Assembly: GCA_963070105.1 (NCBI GenBank)
Contig: OY718806.1
Location: 62,001-126,000 of the forward strand
Direction: 5' to 3'
Source: Litomosoides sigmodontis
Taxonomy: Eukaryota > Nematoda > Chromadorea > Rhabditida > Onchocercidae
DNA length: 64,000 bases
The translations under genes and the position numbers were made by a program. The notes beneath the pieces were generated by a model. It did no database searches. It saw nothing but the letters and a program-made list of their open reading frames with translations, and had not been told where the DNA came from. Shown piece after piece: positions 39,076 to 52,236 of the stretch (the first letter of the stretch is position 1; every line of letters begins with the position of its first letter).

Positions 39076-42000
39076 AATGCTGCTAAGGTCAGAACAGGTC
39101 TGTCAAATTTTTGTTGTCTACCTGCTTTCTACTGTCCAGTAGTGAATAGTTTATCCTATTCTACTGTATCTCGTGCAATGAATAGTATCTACATTGTTAT
39201 AATCCTGTTGTGTAACTTCATTTCTTGTTCTTTTTTTTAATTATTAATTTGTACAAAGTTTTTAACGCCAAATGCGTCATATTAGTTATTCGTGTGCGAA
39301 GATTGTGTATTATAATTAAAATGCTGCACATAGGTATACGGATAATGTAGTGATGTTGGTAATTGCATTTGGTAAATGCAAAATATCGGAAGGGCTAAGG
39401 TAATCAAGGTTTGCCAAAAAATTCAATCTGTTTTCGAAACTTGGTCAATGGTGTTCATTGAAGTCTGAAAGAACTAAATTTTTCTTTTGTTTATTAACAA
39501 AGGCTTTGGTAGAGATGGAAATTGGACTTCTACCAATTTATTATTATAGCGTGTTTGTTGCTGAATTCTCATATTTATGAGTGGGTTGAAAATAAACGCT
39601 TAAGGATATGAGGTAACAAATTGCCTCACACCTGACAGGAAAGTTTTTGATACTCCACCACCGAAATCGGTAAAGGTGGTCTGTGGAGCACAGTCACGTT
39701 TCCAAACTGCAGGCATATGGTTTAAGTATCGCACTTCGCATCTCACCTGTATTTTCCGATGTTTTACTATCACATGCCGCTGTTAATGCAGTCACGGTCC
39801 AACTGATACAGTTGGCCATCTCGTAAGAAACTATATGAGCTCTTTTTTCTCTCCAGAAATTCTCAGCTTTCCTTCAGGATTGCTGTAAAATGATGCGCGT
39901 TATTTAGCTGAAATTTTAGTTATGCTGTTGTTGATTGCGTATGTTTATCTATTTGGCGTGCTGCGATCGCTTTTTTCCGTTCTCATGCATCTGTTTCTGA
40001 CATTTCAGCGCTTTCATCATTTACTCATCATTTCTTATACTTTGTCCGAATGTGACCCGAATTGGATCTTAGTTGTGTTGTATGATGAAACCTTTTCACA
40101 TAAATGATTTTAGTTTATGAAAACGAAAATCACGCATAGGTTATCAGAAGATGCATGCGCTCGTATACAAAATACGGGAATAAATTTAGGCGTATATTGT
40201 CCTCAGTACTACTATGTATTGATGCTACATTTGGCAATTTTTCTCGGACGTCATCTGTTCAGTTGTTCCGTTCCACATGGGAAATAGTAGCACCGAAAAG
40301 TGATGTGTATACAGAGAACTATTGCAGAATGTAGTATGCTTTCGTATAGCAACATATATAATATGTGTGTATGCATTCGTATGTGGTTTTTGTGTGCAAT
40401 AAAACGGCGCATCCATCTGAATGATCTTTTTTTTGAAGTATGAAGAGTGGAAGTTTGCAAAAATGTTGCTGCTAACCAATGAAACGCAACAAATGGCACG
40501 TATGCCTGAATCGAATCACTTTTGCTGGATGCATTATATTGCCTTTGCAGAATTGTGTAATAGAGCTCGGGGAGACTGGTCGATTCATGTATTGTATTAA
40601 TAATGGTAATGGTGGAAGGTCGATTGGCACTGAAAGTGGCAATCGAATTGAGCCAACTGGAAGAAGGCTTCTTGATTCCACGTTGAAGTTGAGCAAACTC
40701 CTCGATCACTGGCTGCCTGCCGCGACCCGGAATGACTGTTCCTTGCTTCCCTTCGCTGCAAGATGTTTTCTCCTGACAACCACTCCAACACAGAGGTTAC
40801 TTACATCAGCAGCCATCGACAGCGTTCGTGCTGCTTGCTGTTCGTTCTTCGAACAATGTGTTGCCGTTGAGAAATGCTCACTTAATATGTTTCGACTCCT
40901 CTTCCTCTCGCAACCTGATCGGTTGTTTCTGTTTCGGTGCCTTCTTCCCACCGTTCACTGCTGCTCACTTCACTTTTTCTGGTCCTCTCGTCCCTGCAAC
41001 CTGTACCAGCAATAGCTCAACGCTACAATTGATGAAGTGTTTGTGTCGGCAAAAATCACCAAAAATTTCCTGCAAATTCTGCAACACTTTTTTTTTGTAT
41101 GGAAATGTGGAGAGGAGAACATACATGTGCGCGTAGCTGCTGCTGCTGAATGCTCTAGCAATCCAGCCATTTCAGCGCTCCAAACCGATAGCCCTTGCAT
41201 GTCGTGCGTGCCGTTACCCTTTTGCGCCGCTCCATCATCCTCGCTCTACCACACTAATTCTACATTTTGACCTGCTTCGGAATGAGCCACTATAGCATTC
41301 CCATAATGTCAGCTTTTTGGATTGCTTGCTTAATAGGTTCCGCTTTTCTCGCCTGCACACTCGTCTACGCTCTTTCTCCCTCACGTGCAATTCGTGAAAA
41401 TCTCTGAAATGCCTCTGCGAACGGTCCAAATGGTCCATTTTCACTTCCTCTTTCAGCATGTTGTTGTTCGTAGCGCGCTGCTCTACTTCATTTCAGCTTT
41501 TTTTAGACACGTCTCTCAGGTGAATGGGTTGTCGAACGATGAGCGATGTGATGATACGTACTGCATGTTGTATCTTCACGTCGCCTATGCGCACATTATT
41601 TTTAACATTAATTTTGTTTGTTCGTTTCGTGAGGGCTCCTCACATCTCACTCTCGTCTCTTGTCTCTCACGCCTATTCAATTCAGTGCAGAATTCCCAGT
41701 CAAGCATCTTCCACCCTTTCCACACGAAGCAAAAATTACTTCTTCAAATCAGCGAAGCCGAGAAAGAGTCGTCTGGCCGAACAACAGCTGCTTTTCCTTC
41801 ACCAGTTTGTTTTCTTCGTAGGTCAGCTGCTGCTGTAGGAACAGCGAACGCATGTCTTCTGCATGCATTTACATTTTCCAGCTATTGTGCTCCTTCCCGG
41901 TCAAACATTCCTTTTCCTAATGAATGGACAGAATTCAAAGTAGCTGCTCTACCAGCTTATCTAGCAGCAATAAGGATTGCACAGTAAGTGGTGGGGGAAT

Positions 42001-43205
42001 AGCTGGTAGTTAGTCGCCAGGTCACTATGATGAGACTGTCACTGGATCGGTGGTTGTGCTTGTGCAACAGGGTGCTGACGACAGCAACTGAGACTGCTCT
42101 TACGGTGAAATGGGAAGAGATTTAGTGAAGGAATTAGTTGATTGGTTCCTTGGCAATTCATCCGCTTCTACGTATTTCCTTTCCACCTTTCCAATGCAAC
42201 ATAGGAAATCATTTTCGCTTCGCGTTCTTTTGCGTGCACTGCGATCCATATACGTGTGATGATTGATGCCTCGCGGCTCATCACGGCTTTCTTTCTACAT
42301 TTGCCTTCAACTCCTGCATCACATCAAAGTTTCTTTTCAATTGAATGCTTTCGTTCTGAAGTAGTCGTTGGTTGTTATTATTAGCCTAGACAGTCTTTCC
42401 TTCCTTCCCATCACTAGACACTTAGTCATCCTAGAATTGTTTTCCTCCTGCTCATTTCTCAGGCTTTCTGATATCAGTGCGAGCGGGAAATAGAGAAATG
42501 AGCGGGTAGAACCTGTGAACGTGAACTTCACTGTACTTCGAGAGGCATGATGTTGCTCCCTGCTCGCTCATTAGAAATTTCCTGGTGCTTTTCGTTATCA
42601 CCTGAACCCGTGAGCAGTCAAAAAATGACGTGCTTCGTCAGGTCAGCTGGTATGATGTGAAAAGCTATCTAACGTTTTGCATCCTTCAAAAACAGCAGCA
42701 GGTACAGTATGTTCTTCGCAACAGATGAGTGCAGTGGTCAGTGACCGCCACACACTATCACTGTACAACGTGTGAACCACAATGTGTACAGTGCGTCGTC
42801 GTAATGTTTGCTGAGCTCGCCCACAATCACAGAACGCCGTCGCAAATGATGAACCGCTGCCGGTGATGAATCCACTGAAGACAGGTATAGCAAGCAGTTC
42901 GACGAGCGATTTACAGTCAGTCACGCAGCAGTTCATTGTGGGAGAGCATGCTTAAGCGTTATGAAGAATTGTGTGGCTGGTAGATTGATGATGATAAGTT
43001 TGGATGCTTTCGATGCTGTTATTTCCATCCTTCGAACATCTTTCCCGTTTTCTGCCAGCGTTGCGCATTCTCCGATGGCATCCGACAAAGTGCCTGTTTG
43101 GGAAAAGCGTGGTGAGCACACGCAGTTTTGGGATAATTTATCAGCGATTTGTTGTCTGCGCCGTATATTGATAAAACTACTGTCCGTTATCTTTACTTGT
43201 TTCAG
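39076..43205. other. Intergenic, MOB3 to C3G
   Basis: AATAAA at 39591-39596 is a candidate MOB3 poly(A) signal. From about 40.5 to 42.0 kb the plus strand is pyrimidine-rich and carries two long open frames (40479-41015 and 41385-41987) with no recognisable domain. They are treated as composition artefacts. Confidence 0.45.
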
Positions 43206-46200
43206 ATGTTTGATTCTCCGTTTAAGAGCAATTTTGATTTCGGTGCTGAATTTGGATCTTCCACGCAGCATTCGTTTTCTCTACGCAATCGCTTACGCGA
43301 AGTTCGAGATGCTTTTCGAGGATTCCGGGTAATTTATGAAGTGTGTTGTTTCCTAGCTCACTTCATAGTTTGTCACCTTGCTTCTTCACTTTAATATTTT
43401 TAAAACTATTCTGAAGCAAAGCTAATTTGTGAAGTAATTTTTTTGCTTCACATACAACTGGGATGGAGCAGATTAACGTGCCACAGAAGAATTATGATAT
43501 AGTACAAGCAGCAGCAGTTTTGTCATCTTTCTGTTAGATTAATAACTCTTCTCACCGTGAATGAAATGCTGCTTCCCGTAACGTTGTGTAGCTTATCCGT
43601 AGTGCAACTGGAGGATAGATTAATGCAGCTGCTTGCTTAGCGGAAACATACGTATTTGCTCGATTTCGAAACATTCTGTTTCTTTCCCTCGCAAGTTCAG
43701 TTATCACAGTGGGACAGGACATGCGGTCCATGAAGAAACCCTTAAAACAGTGTGTTTTCTCATGTTAGAGTATGGAGTGTGAAGAAAAATGTTTAAAAAT
43801 GTTGATGTAATGGAAGCGTCAAACATGGAACGGCCAGGGAATAGAATCCGGGATGACTTAATCGGCAATTGATTAAGCAAGCTTTCTTCATGGGATTATA
43901 CAATGGGCATTTTCGATGTAAAATTTGTTGTCACGAGGGAATGGAATAGAAATCTCTGCTATCGCATCCACTTCCTCGAACCTTAGCAACTATCCGCAAC
44001 TCAAAACTTCCACTACCGCTACTCTTCAATCATTTTCTCTTCTCCGATTATTCACTTCGGGCATTCAGTGTTCTGTAATGCAATCACATTGTTTTCATCG
44101 TCTGCGTGGAATTCATTCAAATCCCCTTTCGAATTCAAGAATTATGCGGTTGTTACTACTGAGTTTCGAATTTTTTGCGAGTTCAATTGAACTCGCAATG
44201 AAAGATTTTGTCTGTTTTTGAGTTAATGAAATGTTTTGCTTTATTCAGCTACCTAGGTGGTATCTAATTCATCCCTCTTTACACTTATGTATTTTTGGGC
44301 TAGAAATATTCGCCCCTTCATATATGCTATTCCACTTTCGTACGGATGAGCCGGAAATGTTTTTCAGCAAAAAAAAATTGTTGATGTCACTGGGAGAAGT
44401 TGATTGCAGCATTCATTAGAGGAAAGAAGACGTTGTGTTATTCTTTACTGCTACCACAAATATGCATAATCTTGCATTCTTGTTCGCCAAATAAAAAGCA
44501 AACAAAAAAAAATGTAAAAAGTTTGCGTCAACAACAGTTCAGATTTCTTTATTTCTTTTCAGCCATCACCCAATGCAGTTCCTCATGGCGAGTCAAAACT
44601 TTCCACAGCACCACTTTGGAGGACGACCGATACGGCTCCACCTTCGACTGTAAGTGAAGCTTTTTCTTCATCAGCTTCTCTCATAATTGATAGGACGTGT
44701 GTGCAGTTCGTCCTCTTGCTACTTTCTTTTTTATTTTTCTAACTCCCTCAACTGATCACTTTAACGAAAGCAGTAAAAATTTTATAGAAATATCAAGTAA
44801 CATTGACAAGTTTCAAACTTCCTTCTCACTGCACTTCTCTGAAAAAGAAAACGGTGGCTGAGCGACTACTGCTACTGTTGCTGCTAGCAGTTTGTTATCG
44901 ATGTGACAATTTTAATACTTTATTCTTCTGCAATCCCTTTATTATTTCATGGTGTCGAATAAGGTTTTGACCTTAGGAAATTATAACACACAGGAAACTT
45001 CAAACGCTGCTTCTGCGCCGATGCAGCAATTAATAAAAGAAATTGAAGTATCAATACAGTTCCTGCATGAAGTAATACGTACCGATATGTTTGAAATACT
45101 CATTGGCAGTGCCAGTGCTGTTTTCGATTCAGTTCTTTCCTATATAGCAACACTAAAATATCCTGCACCATCTGTACAGGTTGGTCTACCTACTTCATTT
45201 GCAAATTAGTGCATAGATAATAATACACATATGCTGGTAATCCTCGAACACATATGCATTTGATAACTTTCGTGATGGAATCTCTGTGATTTTCAGGACG
45301 CTTTAATAGCGTTATTGGATTGGGTGGAGAACAAGATCCTATCAAGTGATGTTTATGATGACATCGACACTGTCTCACAACCAGGGAATTGCGTGAGCGA
45401 TATAAGTGAGGGAACACGCCTGGCTGCCGAGCTTTTGAAAGTTTGCAGATTTTATCTAATAATTCTGAAGAAGGAGTCTATTAGGCAAATCTGGGTGTAA
45501 TTATTCCACATACCAAATTATCGGAACTGCATATTCATTCAGTGCAACGCGACTTGATTACGGCGACTGTGACACCTGAAGGAGTGGTTGTTCAGCTTGT
45601 TCACTTTATTGCTTGATTATATTGCAATGGTTGATTTTTTTTTTCTAGAAATAGGCAAAAATATTTTCCGGAAATGTTTGAAGCTTCAACTTAATCAACT
45701 CATACTTGACATTGCTAAAAAGCCTCAACAATTTACAGACTATTACGGAAATTGGTGAGAAGTCCTATGAAGCTGATTCGAAAGTTGAACATGTTAATCT
45801 AGTTGGATTTCATAATAGCCATGACAGCAAATCCACGATACCAAATGATTCGGGCTTCCACAGTGCATCCAATGCTGATACGACTTCTTTAAATCACTCA
45901 TTCAGAAGTGTTGGCGAGTTTCCTTTTTTCATTTATCTCATATTTAACTACAGTAAAATTGAAAGGGACGCTAAAGATTAAATGCTTGACAATTGCTTTA
46001 GTAGCATTTAGTCATTTCGAAAGAGAGGCGTACAAAGATATGAAATGTAAAATTTCCTTCCTATTCTCTGAAGGAGATAGTGGCAGGTTTCTTTGAACGG
46101 ATTAAACAGCACTTTCGTGAATCTCGGAATATCCGTTGTCGAATTGACTGTTGGTTGGCAGTTCGAAAGCTGACTGGAAGTTTAGTAACCAGAATAAATC

Positions 46201-49200
46201 TGGCAATCGGCCATTTTAATCGATTCCGAACTTCCTACGTAATTCATCTTTTTTGGAGGGACCACTGACGTCAGCTTGACGGATCAAAGCCTCGATGAAC
46301 TCTTGGCGCAGCTGAATCTTCACCAAGTCACAAAATTTGAGCCAATTTTCCCGCAAGCTGAAAATGAAGACAGTGAAGATGACTTGGATATTGTCCATGA
46401 AAAAAGGTACTGAAAGATCGATATATCTGACAAATTACTTAATTTAACAATATTTCTCGGTTCTTTTTTTATATATAGTAAATTTTTTTTGTAAATAGGA
46501 AAAATACATTTTCGTCTAAAGGAATGAAAGAATAAATAAATGACTGTGTAATGCTAGATCAAGCAACCAGTGCGAAGAAGGCAATTTTTCCTACAATCTT
46601 TCAGGGAAGAACGAGAAGAGAAAAAAGATACGAAAACTTGTGAAGAAGAAGTTCAGCGATTGTCAGATGGTAGTGAAATAAGGACACGAAAAACAAGGAC
46701 ATTTAATATGCAGCAGAACAGCAAACAAGTATTTGAATATTTCTTTCAATACTTACACTCAATATTCATTTTCGTCAATTACACTCAATCTTCATTTTTG
46801 CCACTTTAATTAATTTAAATAGTAACCGTTTGCTTGTTTCACTGTTAATTTATAGCTTTATTTTAATCATGATTATAATGAAGTAATGGAATAGTTCAGG
46901 TAACGGTACGGTCACATGATAATGGAGGTGATGAGGTTGTGAATACTTTTCATGATGACAACACGTCGTTCAACGATGATCTAGCAACCGATGATTTTTT
47001 CACGACACCTCGAAATTCATGCGGGCGTAACCGTCTTGATGAAACTAAATGTTTGAATGACTTACTGAAAACGATTGCTGATCCAACAAATGCGGATGAA
47101 GGCATTTCACAAAAAATCAAAAGTGTTCAGCACACAGATACCGTTTCCCAGTAAATTATCAAGAAAAAAAATATATATAGAAAGAAAAATGTATGTAATC
47201 GCAAATGCCTATGTGAATTTAAAACTATTGCAGAAAAGTGTCGAAGACGGCGAAGAAAAACGGTAGAATCGTCGCGGATGATGCTGCACAAAAAATCGAT
47301 AGAAGTGAGCTAAATGCTAGGCAAGTGGAGACTTTTAAGGTAAAATGTTACAATGTTGCGCAGCTGGTTAAACTATTTGTGTTAAATGAATTCTTGAATA
47401 TCAAGTTGGAAGTGTTCCGGTTCAAGTTAAATGTTGAAACAAAATTCATTATCAATTGACAGGTGTTCAGGATGTTAAGTTGCTGGATCGTCAGGGGAGC
47501 GGTTCTTACGAAGAGTACAGTACGGTGAAAATGGGTCTCACCAAGTCGTCATCCTCACCTCCAATTCCACCGAAACAGCGTCATGTTATTCAATATATGC
47601 AGGTGATTGCTATGCTTTTTTTGTAGTTATAAATAGCTAAATATAGCTCGTGGTGCTGCCAGTCGAACTTTCATCTTTGCCTCATCATGTACCAATTGGA
47701 AATCAAAAGTGAAGTTGAAATTTCAGACATTTGGAGACAAAAGCGAAGATCAGGATGACTTTTTCAAGGGCTCAACACTTGCTTCATACATTGTGTTGAA
47801 CGATAACTTACGGTATCATGAGGAACAGTATAAGAAAAGAATTTCATTCGAATTTTCATTATCCAGTTCGCTTTTACACCCTTCAGATTATGCTTATTTC
47901 CTACTTTTTATCTTATTTAAACTCGCTCGTCAATTGCTCTCTTTTATATCAAGTATTAGTTTCATGTTCATTTTTACTTTCAACTTCGTGGCACCAACAT
48001 GTATTCTCTGCTGCAGGAGCAGCTGTGTCTAGTCAAAACTTCTCTGATTTGAGCCAACTGTTACAGTACACTGAAACTGACAGAATTATGCTGCCAAAAC
48101 GATATATGGATGAGGTATAACGGTGAAAGAATTCCCTTCATTACATTTTTTTTTGAATTTAATTTGTTTACACCTATGAAGTGGTAGTGGTGTATCTGTT
48201 GTACTGAAATATTCGTTGATTCCACTCAACAAACAAAGTTTCAATCTTCTGTAATGAGAGAGGTCTTTGACATGCGGGAAAATAATTCTTCCGAAATTTC
48301 AGTTGTTACTCATTAAAGTCTTTAAGCTTCTCAGTTGTTTTACCGGTGTGAGCCCGATATGTGCCTATCTTTGGTGCGTGTCGACTTAGAAAGCAGATTT
48401 ATTACGTGTGCTGCTTAGCTATTTCTTTCAGACTTCAGTCTGGCTTTTTAGTTATCTTTTAGAGTACCTATACTCGTTCGAAGATTACTGCTGACAAACA
48501 TGATGGAGTTCCGAGAGAGGAATTTTCAGTTTATGTTTCCGAAAATTTGAAACTTCAAAAGTTCGCCATACCCTCTTAACTAGTGTGTGCTATAGAATGA
48601 AGCTGTTTCGAATGAAACAATCTCACTGGCACCTTTGGAAGTTCCGGAAATTTTGGAATGTGTTGATGTAACAGATTGGCTAATGCTGCGAGCACACGAT
48701 GCTGTTTCCAAGCCCAACGAAGTAAGCTTTCTTCCTTTGGTCTTATCGCAATATGATTAATTGTGTGCACGTCTCTTTTCATTTCCCTATTGCATGCGCA
48801 TTCGTCTTCAGGTTCGTGGCGGACCTAAAGACGCACTGATTGCTTTTGCAACGCAGCCGTCAGGATCATTACTCTATCAGGAAGCTTTTCTCACAACATA
48901 TCGTAGCTTCGTGGAGTCGGATGAACTTATTCAAAAACTGATTAGAAGATAAGTTGCAGTGATTCGTCTTTTCAATGTCCCATTCATATCGAAGTAATGG
49001 TTATACATCCAGTTAAACTTGCTAATAATTTGTCCAGAGGAAAACCTCTCCTCATCTACCGGCTTTTATATGAAAAGAGTTCGTCATTGACATATATATT
49101 TCATGCTTTTTGTAAGCTCCACGTTTTTAGGTATTTGTATATGTATGCCATAAAAGAACAGCAGTCAGTGAAAATTGCTCGCCAAACTTTTTCAATGTTG

Positions 49201-52200
49201 GTACGAGTGGTTGATGAGTTATGTGCGGTGGAACAAACACGGAAACTTATTCGCCTAATTACAAAATTCATAAGTCGCCTTGTTAAAGACGAAAATTACA
49301 CCTTTGCAAGGGTTTTGAGGTCACTCCGTTTTTCTCATGACTACATAAATGGATAGTGGAGAAGTTCCAAGTGACAATGAAACATTGCTGTAATTTATTT
49401 TGAGAATTCTTCCAGGAAAAGACTAATGTCACGAATGGTTCTTAAATCATCACAAAAATCCACTGAAGCATCAAAGGAGCGAACTAGTATGAAAGGACTG
49501 AACTCAAGGCATGATTTTAGTCCCCTAATCTCTTATGTTTATACAATTAATATGTAACATCTACTTTAGGTACCTAACAATTCTGGACATCCGCTCCACA
49601 ACTGTCGCCAAACAAATGACCTATCTGGATGCAGAATTGTTCCACATGATTGAGGTGAAATTTGAAACTTTAGCTGTGTACTGTGAAGAGCAGAAGAATG
49701 AGGAGGATGTAGCTAGAAGATTCCTACTACGTTCTTGTCACTAATTCCTCCAGAGAGGCAGCAAATTTGATATGCTTACATTTAGGGTTCCAGAAATGTT
49801 CACACAAATATTTTTATAGGACGAAAAACTTCATTTTAGCGGTAAAAGATATTTTCAGCCAGCTGAAATGCTCTGGTGGGCACAAGAACAAAACGAGAAA
49901 AAGAGTCCAAACTTGTGCCGTTTTACCGAGCATTTTAACAAGGCAAGGGGATTATTATTTCACTGCCACAGCGTTCTATGATGTGTAGGAAGCAATGATG
50001 TAACCTTCCAAAATTTCAATCGATATAAGCAGCTCGCTTTTGAAGGCTACAGAACTTTTTCGTAAAAAACGAAAACTAGTTTCACAAATTTTGCTCATTT
50101 TTAAAAGAGACTTGTTCCAGGTCTCATACTGGGTTCGAACTCTCGTCTTGACACCGACTGAACAGAGAACACGTGAAAAAATTATGTTGAAATTTGTCAA
50201 AATAATGAAGGTGCTTTCTTTATATACACTCACATCTAATCTTTCAGGATTTACCATGTTAAGCAGGCCAAAAGGGGAAATTTATACGAGTGTGGGCAAC
50301 ACATATCTCATTTAGGGGACTGCTAAAGGGCAATATGTAACATAAAATTAAAGCACCGCAAAAAATCGGTTTCACTACACTGGATAATCTATGGTGGGAA
50401 GTTCAACTTAATGTTTCCCACCACTTATCCGAAGCATCCCTAACGTTCTCAGGTCCTACAATTCATGTATGAAAGACAGATTCGACCTCCTCTTTGTGGC
50501 TAGAGGGAACGCTGTCAACTATGTTCTCTGCAGTAGCATATCTCGCGATATCCTTGGACGTTGTGAAAAGCGTTGAAGTGTGAACACTAACAGGACCTGG
50601 AAAAAAAAAGTAATGACCACTTGAGGTTGAACGAAAGACGAAGAAACATTGTAGAAACCACTTCATTCATCTCAATTCTGTTCGCCATTGGCTACGCTAA
50701 ATAACGCCAAAATCATCTAGATTCATACACCACTCTGACCTTTGCTAAAAAACATCATGAAAAGATGAAGCATGTTTCGAAATGATTAGGGTTAGGGAAC
50801 AAAAACAACAGAGCTGATCAAATCACATCAATAGCAGCAGCCGGCGAGCTACACACTTCTCCATCGAGAAAATGAAGCGGAGAGAGAAGTGGACTGAGTT
50901 AAATACAAGTGTGAAATCGATAAAAATTGTACATAAGTGATGTACGATGCCATGGAACAAATTTACCGTACCCTTTAATCGAACAAAAAAAGCAATCATT
51001 GCATATTCCGCAAAAAATGCGAGAAGCGACATCAAACAAATAAGCGAAATCAGGAATTCTGCATTCGATGATCCAAAGTTGTGGAATATCTTGACAGGAG
51101 AATCGGAAAAAAGCTGAAGGAGCTTGATGATTCACTGGCAGTTGGATTTACAGGAGTATATTGAGCGTGAAGGAAAGAACGACACCGTGAGTCGCGGGAG
51201 GAAACTGATGTTGCATTTTAGCAGTGGAACCCTCTTCCAGTACTCTAGCATTACGAAAGCGCAAAAGATCATTCGAGTGATTAGGTAAGGGTGCACATCG
51301 AAATAGAGAAATATGCAACTTGTAGCGACAGTGCTTAATGCCATAACTTTATGGCATTAATTCGTTGGTTTTGGGATCTGAGAACAACCTGCTATGAATA
51401 CCTAGACTGAATGAGTAAGAGGAAGAGTAATCCACGTGGTAAAGAAGTTCTATTCATTGCCTCAAAGACAAGACTGGAAACCACTTGCCTTCGAATCTCG
51501 GAGTAAAATATTTCTCACTGCAGCACTTGCGCATTGTGGGCAATTACAATTCCTATTTGGCGATCTTATCAGCACTAGATTCGAGTCCTATCCGCAGACT
51601 GGATTGGTCGAAACACGTCACCGACCTCTTAAAAGAACATTCAGTTGTGATGGATAGCTCGCATTCCTTCAAAAATTACCGCACGTTGCTGAGTGAAAGC
51701 CGTCCTCCATGTCTGCCCTACATGTAAGCTTCAATTTCTAAAGGCGAACGACTGTTTTCCGCCCTGCACCTCACCCGTATTATCAATGAAATATAATTAT
51801 TTTGCAGAGGTCTTGTTCTGCAAGATTTAACATTTGTACATATCGGGAACAGCGACTACCTCCCACCAGAGCAAAGCAACGGCAGAAGGAATCTCCTAAA
51901 CTATGGAAAGAGATGGCAACAGTTCGCAATTCTGGATAGTATCCGATGCTTCAAAAGCTGGTAGGATATGATGATTTCGTAGGGAAGATATGGAGGTTTA
52001 TTTTTATCTTCAGCTTTATATAATTCACTGTTGTTGTTCTTTCCATTGTGCAAAAGGAACGTTTTCTCATCAAAAGTTTTTCTCAGGAAACGGTGAGCAT
52101 CTTTTGCAGGAATTACTCAATAGAGAAGGACGAAAAGGTTATTCAGTTCTTTAATGGATTCAACAATTATTTAAGTGAAGACGAGATTTGGGATTTATCA

Positions 52201-52236
52201 GAATCAATAAAACCGCGGATACGAAAGAACAAATAA
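43206..52236 (+). CDS. Rap guanine nucleotide exchange factor, C3G/RAPGEF1-like
   Basis: About 23 exons, product near 1,020 residues: 43206-43328, 44563-44649, 44964-45179, 45297-45440, 45485-45586 (or 45598), 45739-45907, 46259-46406, 46605-46728, 46900-47150, 47234-47339, 47471-47602, 47727-47812, 48033-48114, 48596-48721, 48812-48948, 49131-49319, 49416-49508, 49570-49654, 49859-49942, 50121-50210, 51524-51723, 51808-51960 and 52110-52236 (TAA). The N-terminal half is low complexity, with a proline segment PPIPPKQR in 47471-47602 like the Crk-SH3 sites of C3G. A RasGEF N-terminal (REM) domain spans 48812-49319 and the CDC25 domain 49570-52236 (NSYLAILSALDSSPIRRL, GLVLQDLTFVHIGN, GKRWQQFAILDSIRCF). 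The family loads Rap1 with GTP at adhesion sites downstream of Crk. The third, fifth and sixth exon edges are approximate. One AT-AG and two GC-AG introns are implied. ATG directly follows a TTTCAG acceptor. Confidence 0.9.
44175..44198. repeat. 24-base perfect palindrome in C3G intron 1
   Basis: The two halves, TTGCGAGTTCAA and TTGAACTCGCAA, are exact reverse complements with no spacer. Confidence 0.85.
48949..49130 (+). other. Apparent AT-AG intron in C3G
   Basis: The REM-domain exon must end at 48948 for the next exon (49131, after TTTTTAG) to read ...LIQKLIRRYLYM... in frame. The donor there is AG|ATAAGT, with A at +1 instead of G; the rest fits the U2 consensus. Read through, the codon after LIRR is TAA. 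No alternative GT donor keeps both phase and the conserved residues. Confidence 0.65.
50382..50430. repeat. Intronic hairpin in C3G
   Basis: GGATAA (50382-50387) pairs with TTATCC (50425-50430), and GGTGGGAA (50393-50400) with TTCCCACC (50415-50422), making an interrupted stem inside the 1.3-kb intron. Confidence 0.6.
51335..51360. repeat. Intronic 11-bp hairpin in C3G
   Basis: TTAATGCCATA and TATGGCATTAA are perfect reverse complements around a 4-base loop, in the same intron as the preceding hairpin. Confidence 0.7.

Noticed and set aside
41385..41987. A 200-codon plus-strand open frame
   Set aside because: The region is pyrimidine-rich, which removes stop codons by composition. No domain, no typical protein composition and no flanking exon structure was seen. 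The neighbouring frame at 40479-41015 was rejected for the same reason.
35135..45285. A 16-base word, GATGGAATCTCTGTGA, shared by a ZIP intron and a C3G intron
   Set aside because: One shared 16-mer in a window this size is compatible with chance, and no longer repeat surrounds it.
46079..46180. Candidate C3G exon FFERIKQHFRESRNIRC
   Set aside because: It has an AG acceptor but no suitable donor, and the join from 45907 to 46259 already keeps phase and gives a plausible protein.
50125..50140. GGTTCGAA-like tRNA B-box
   Set aside because: It lies inside the conserved C3G coding exon (SYWVRTL), with no matching A-box or acceptor stem.
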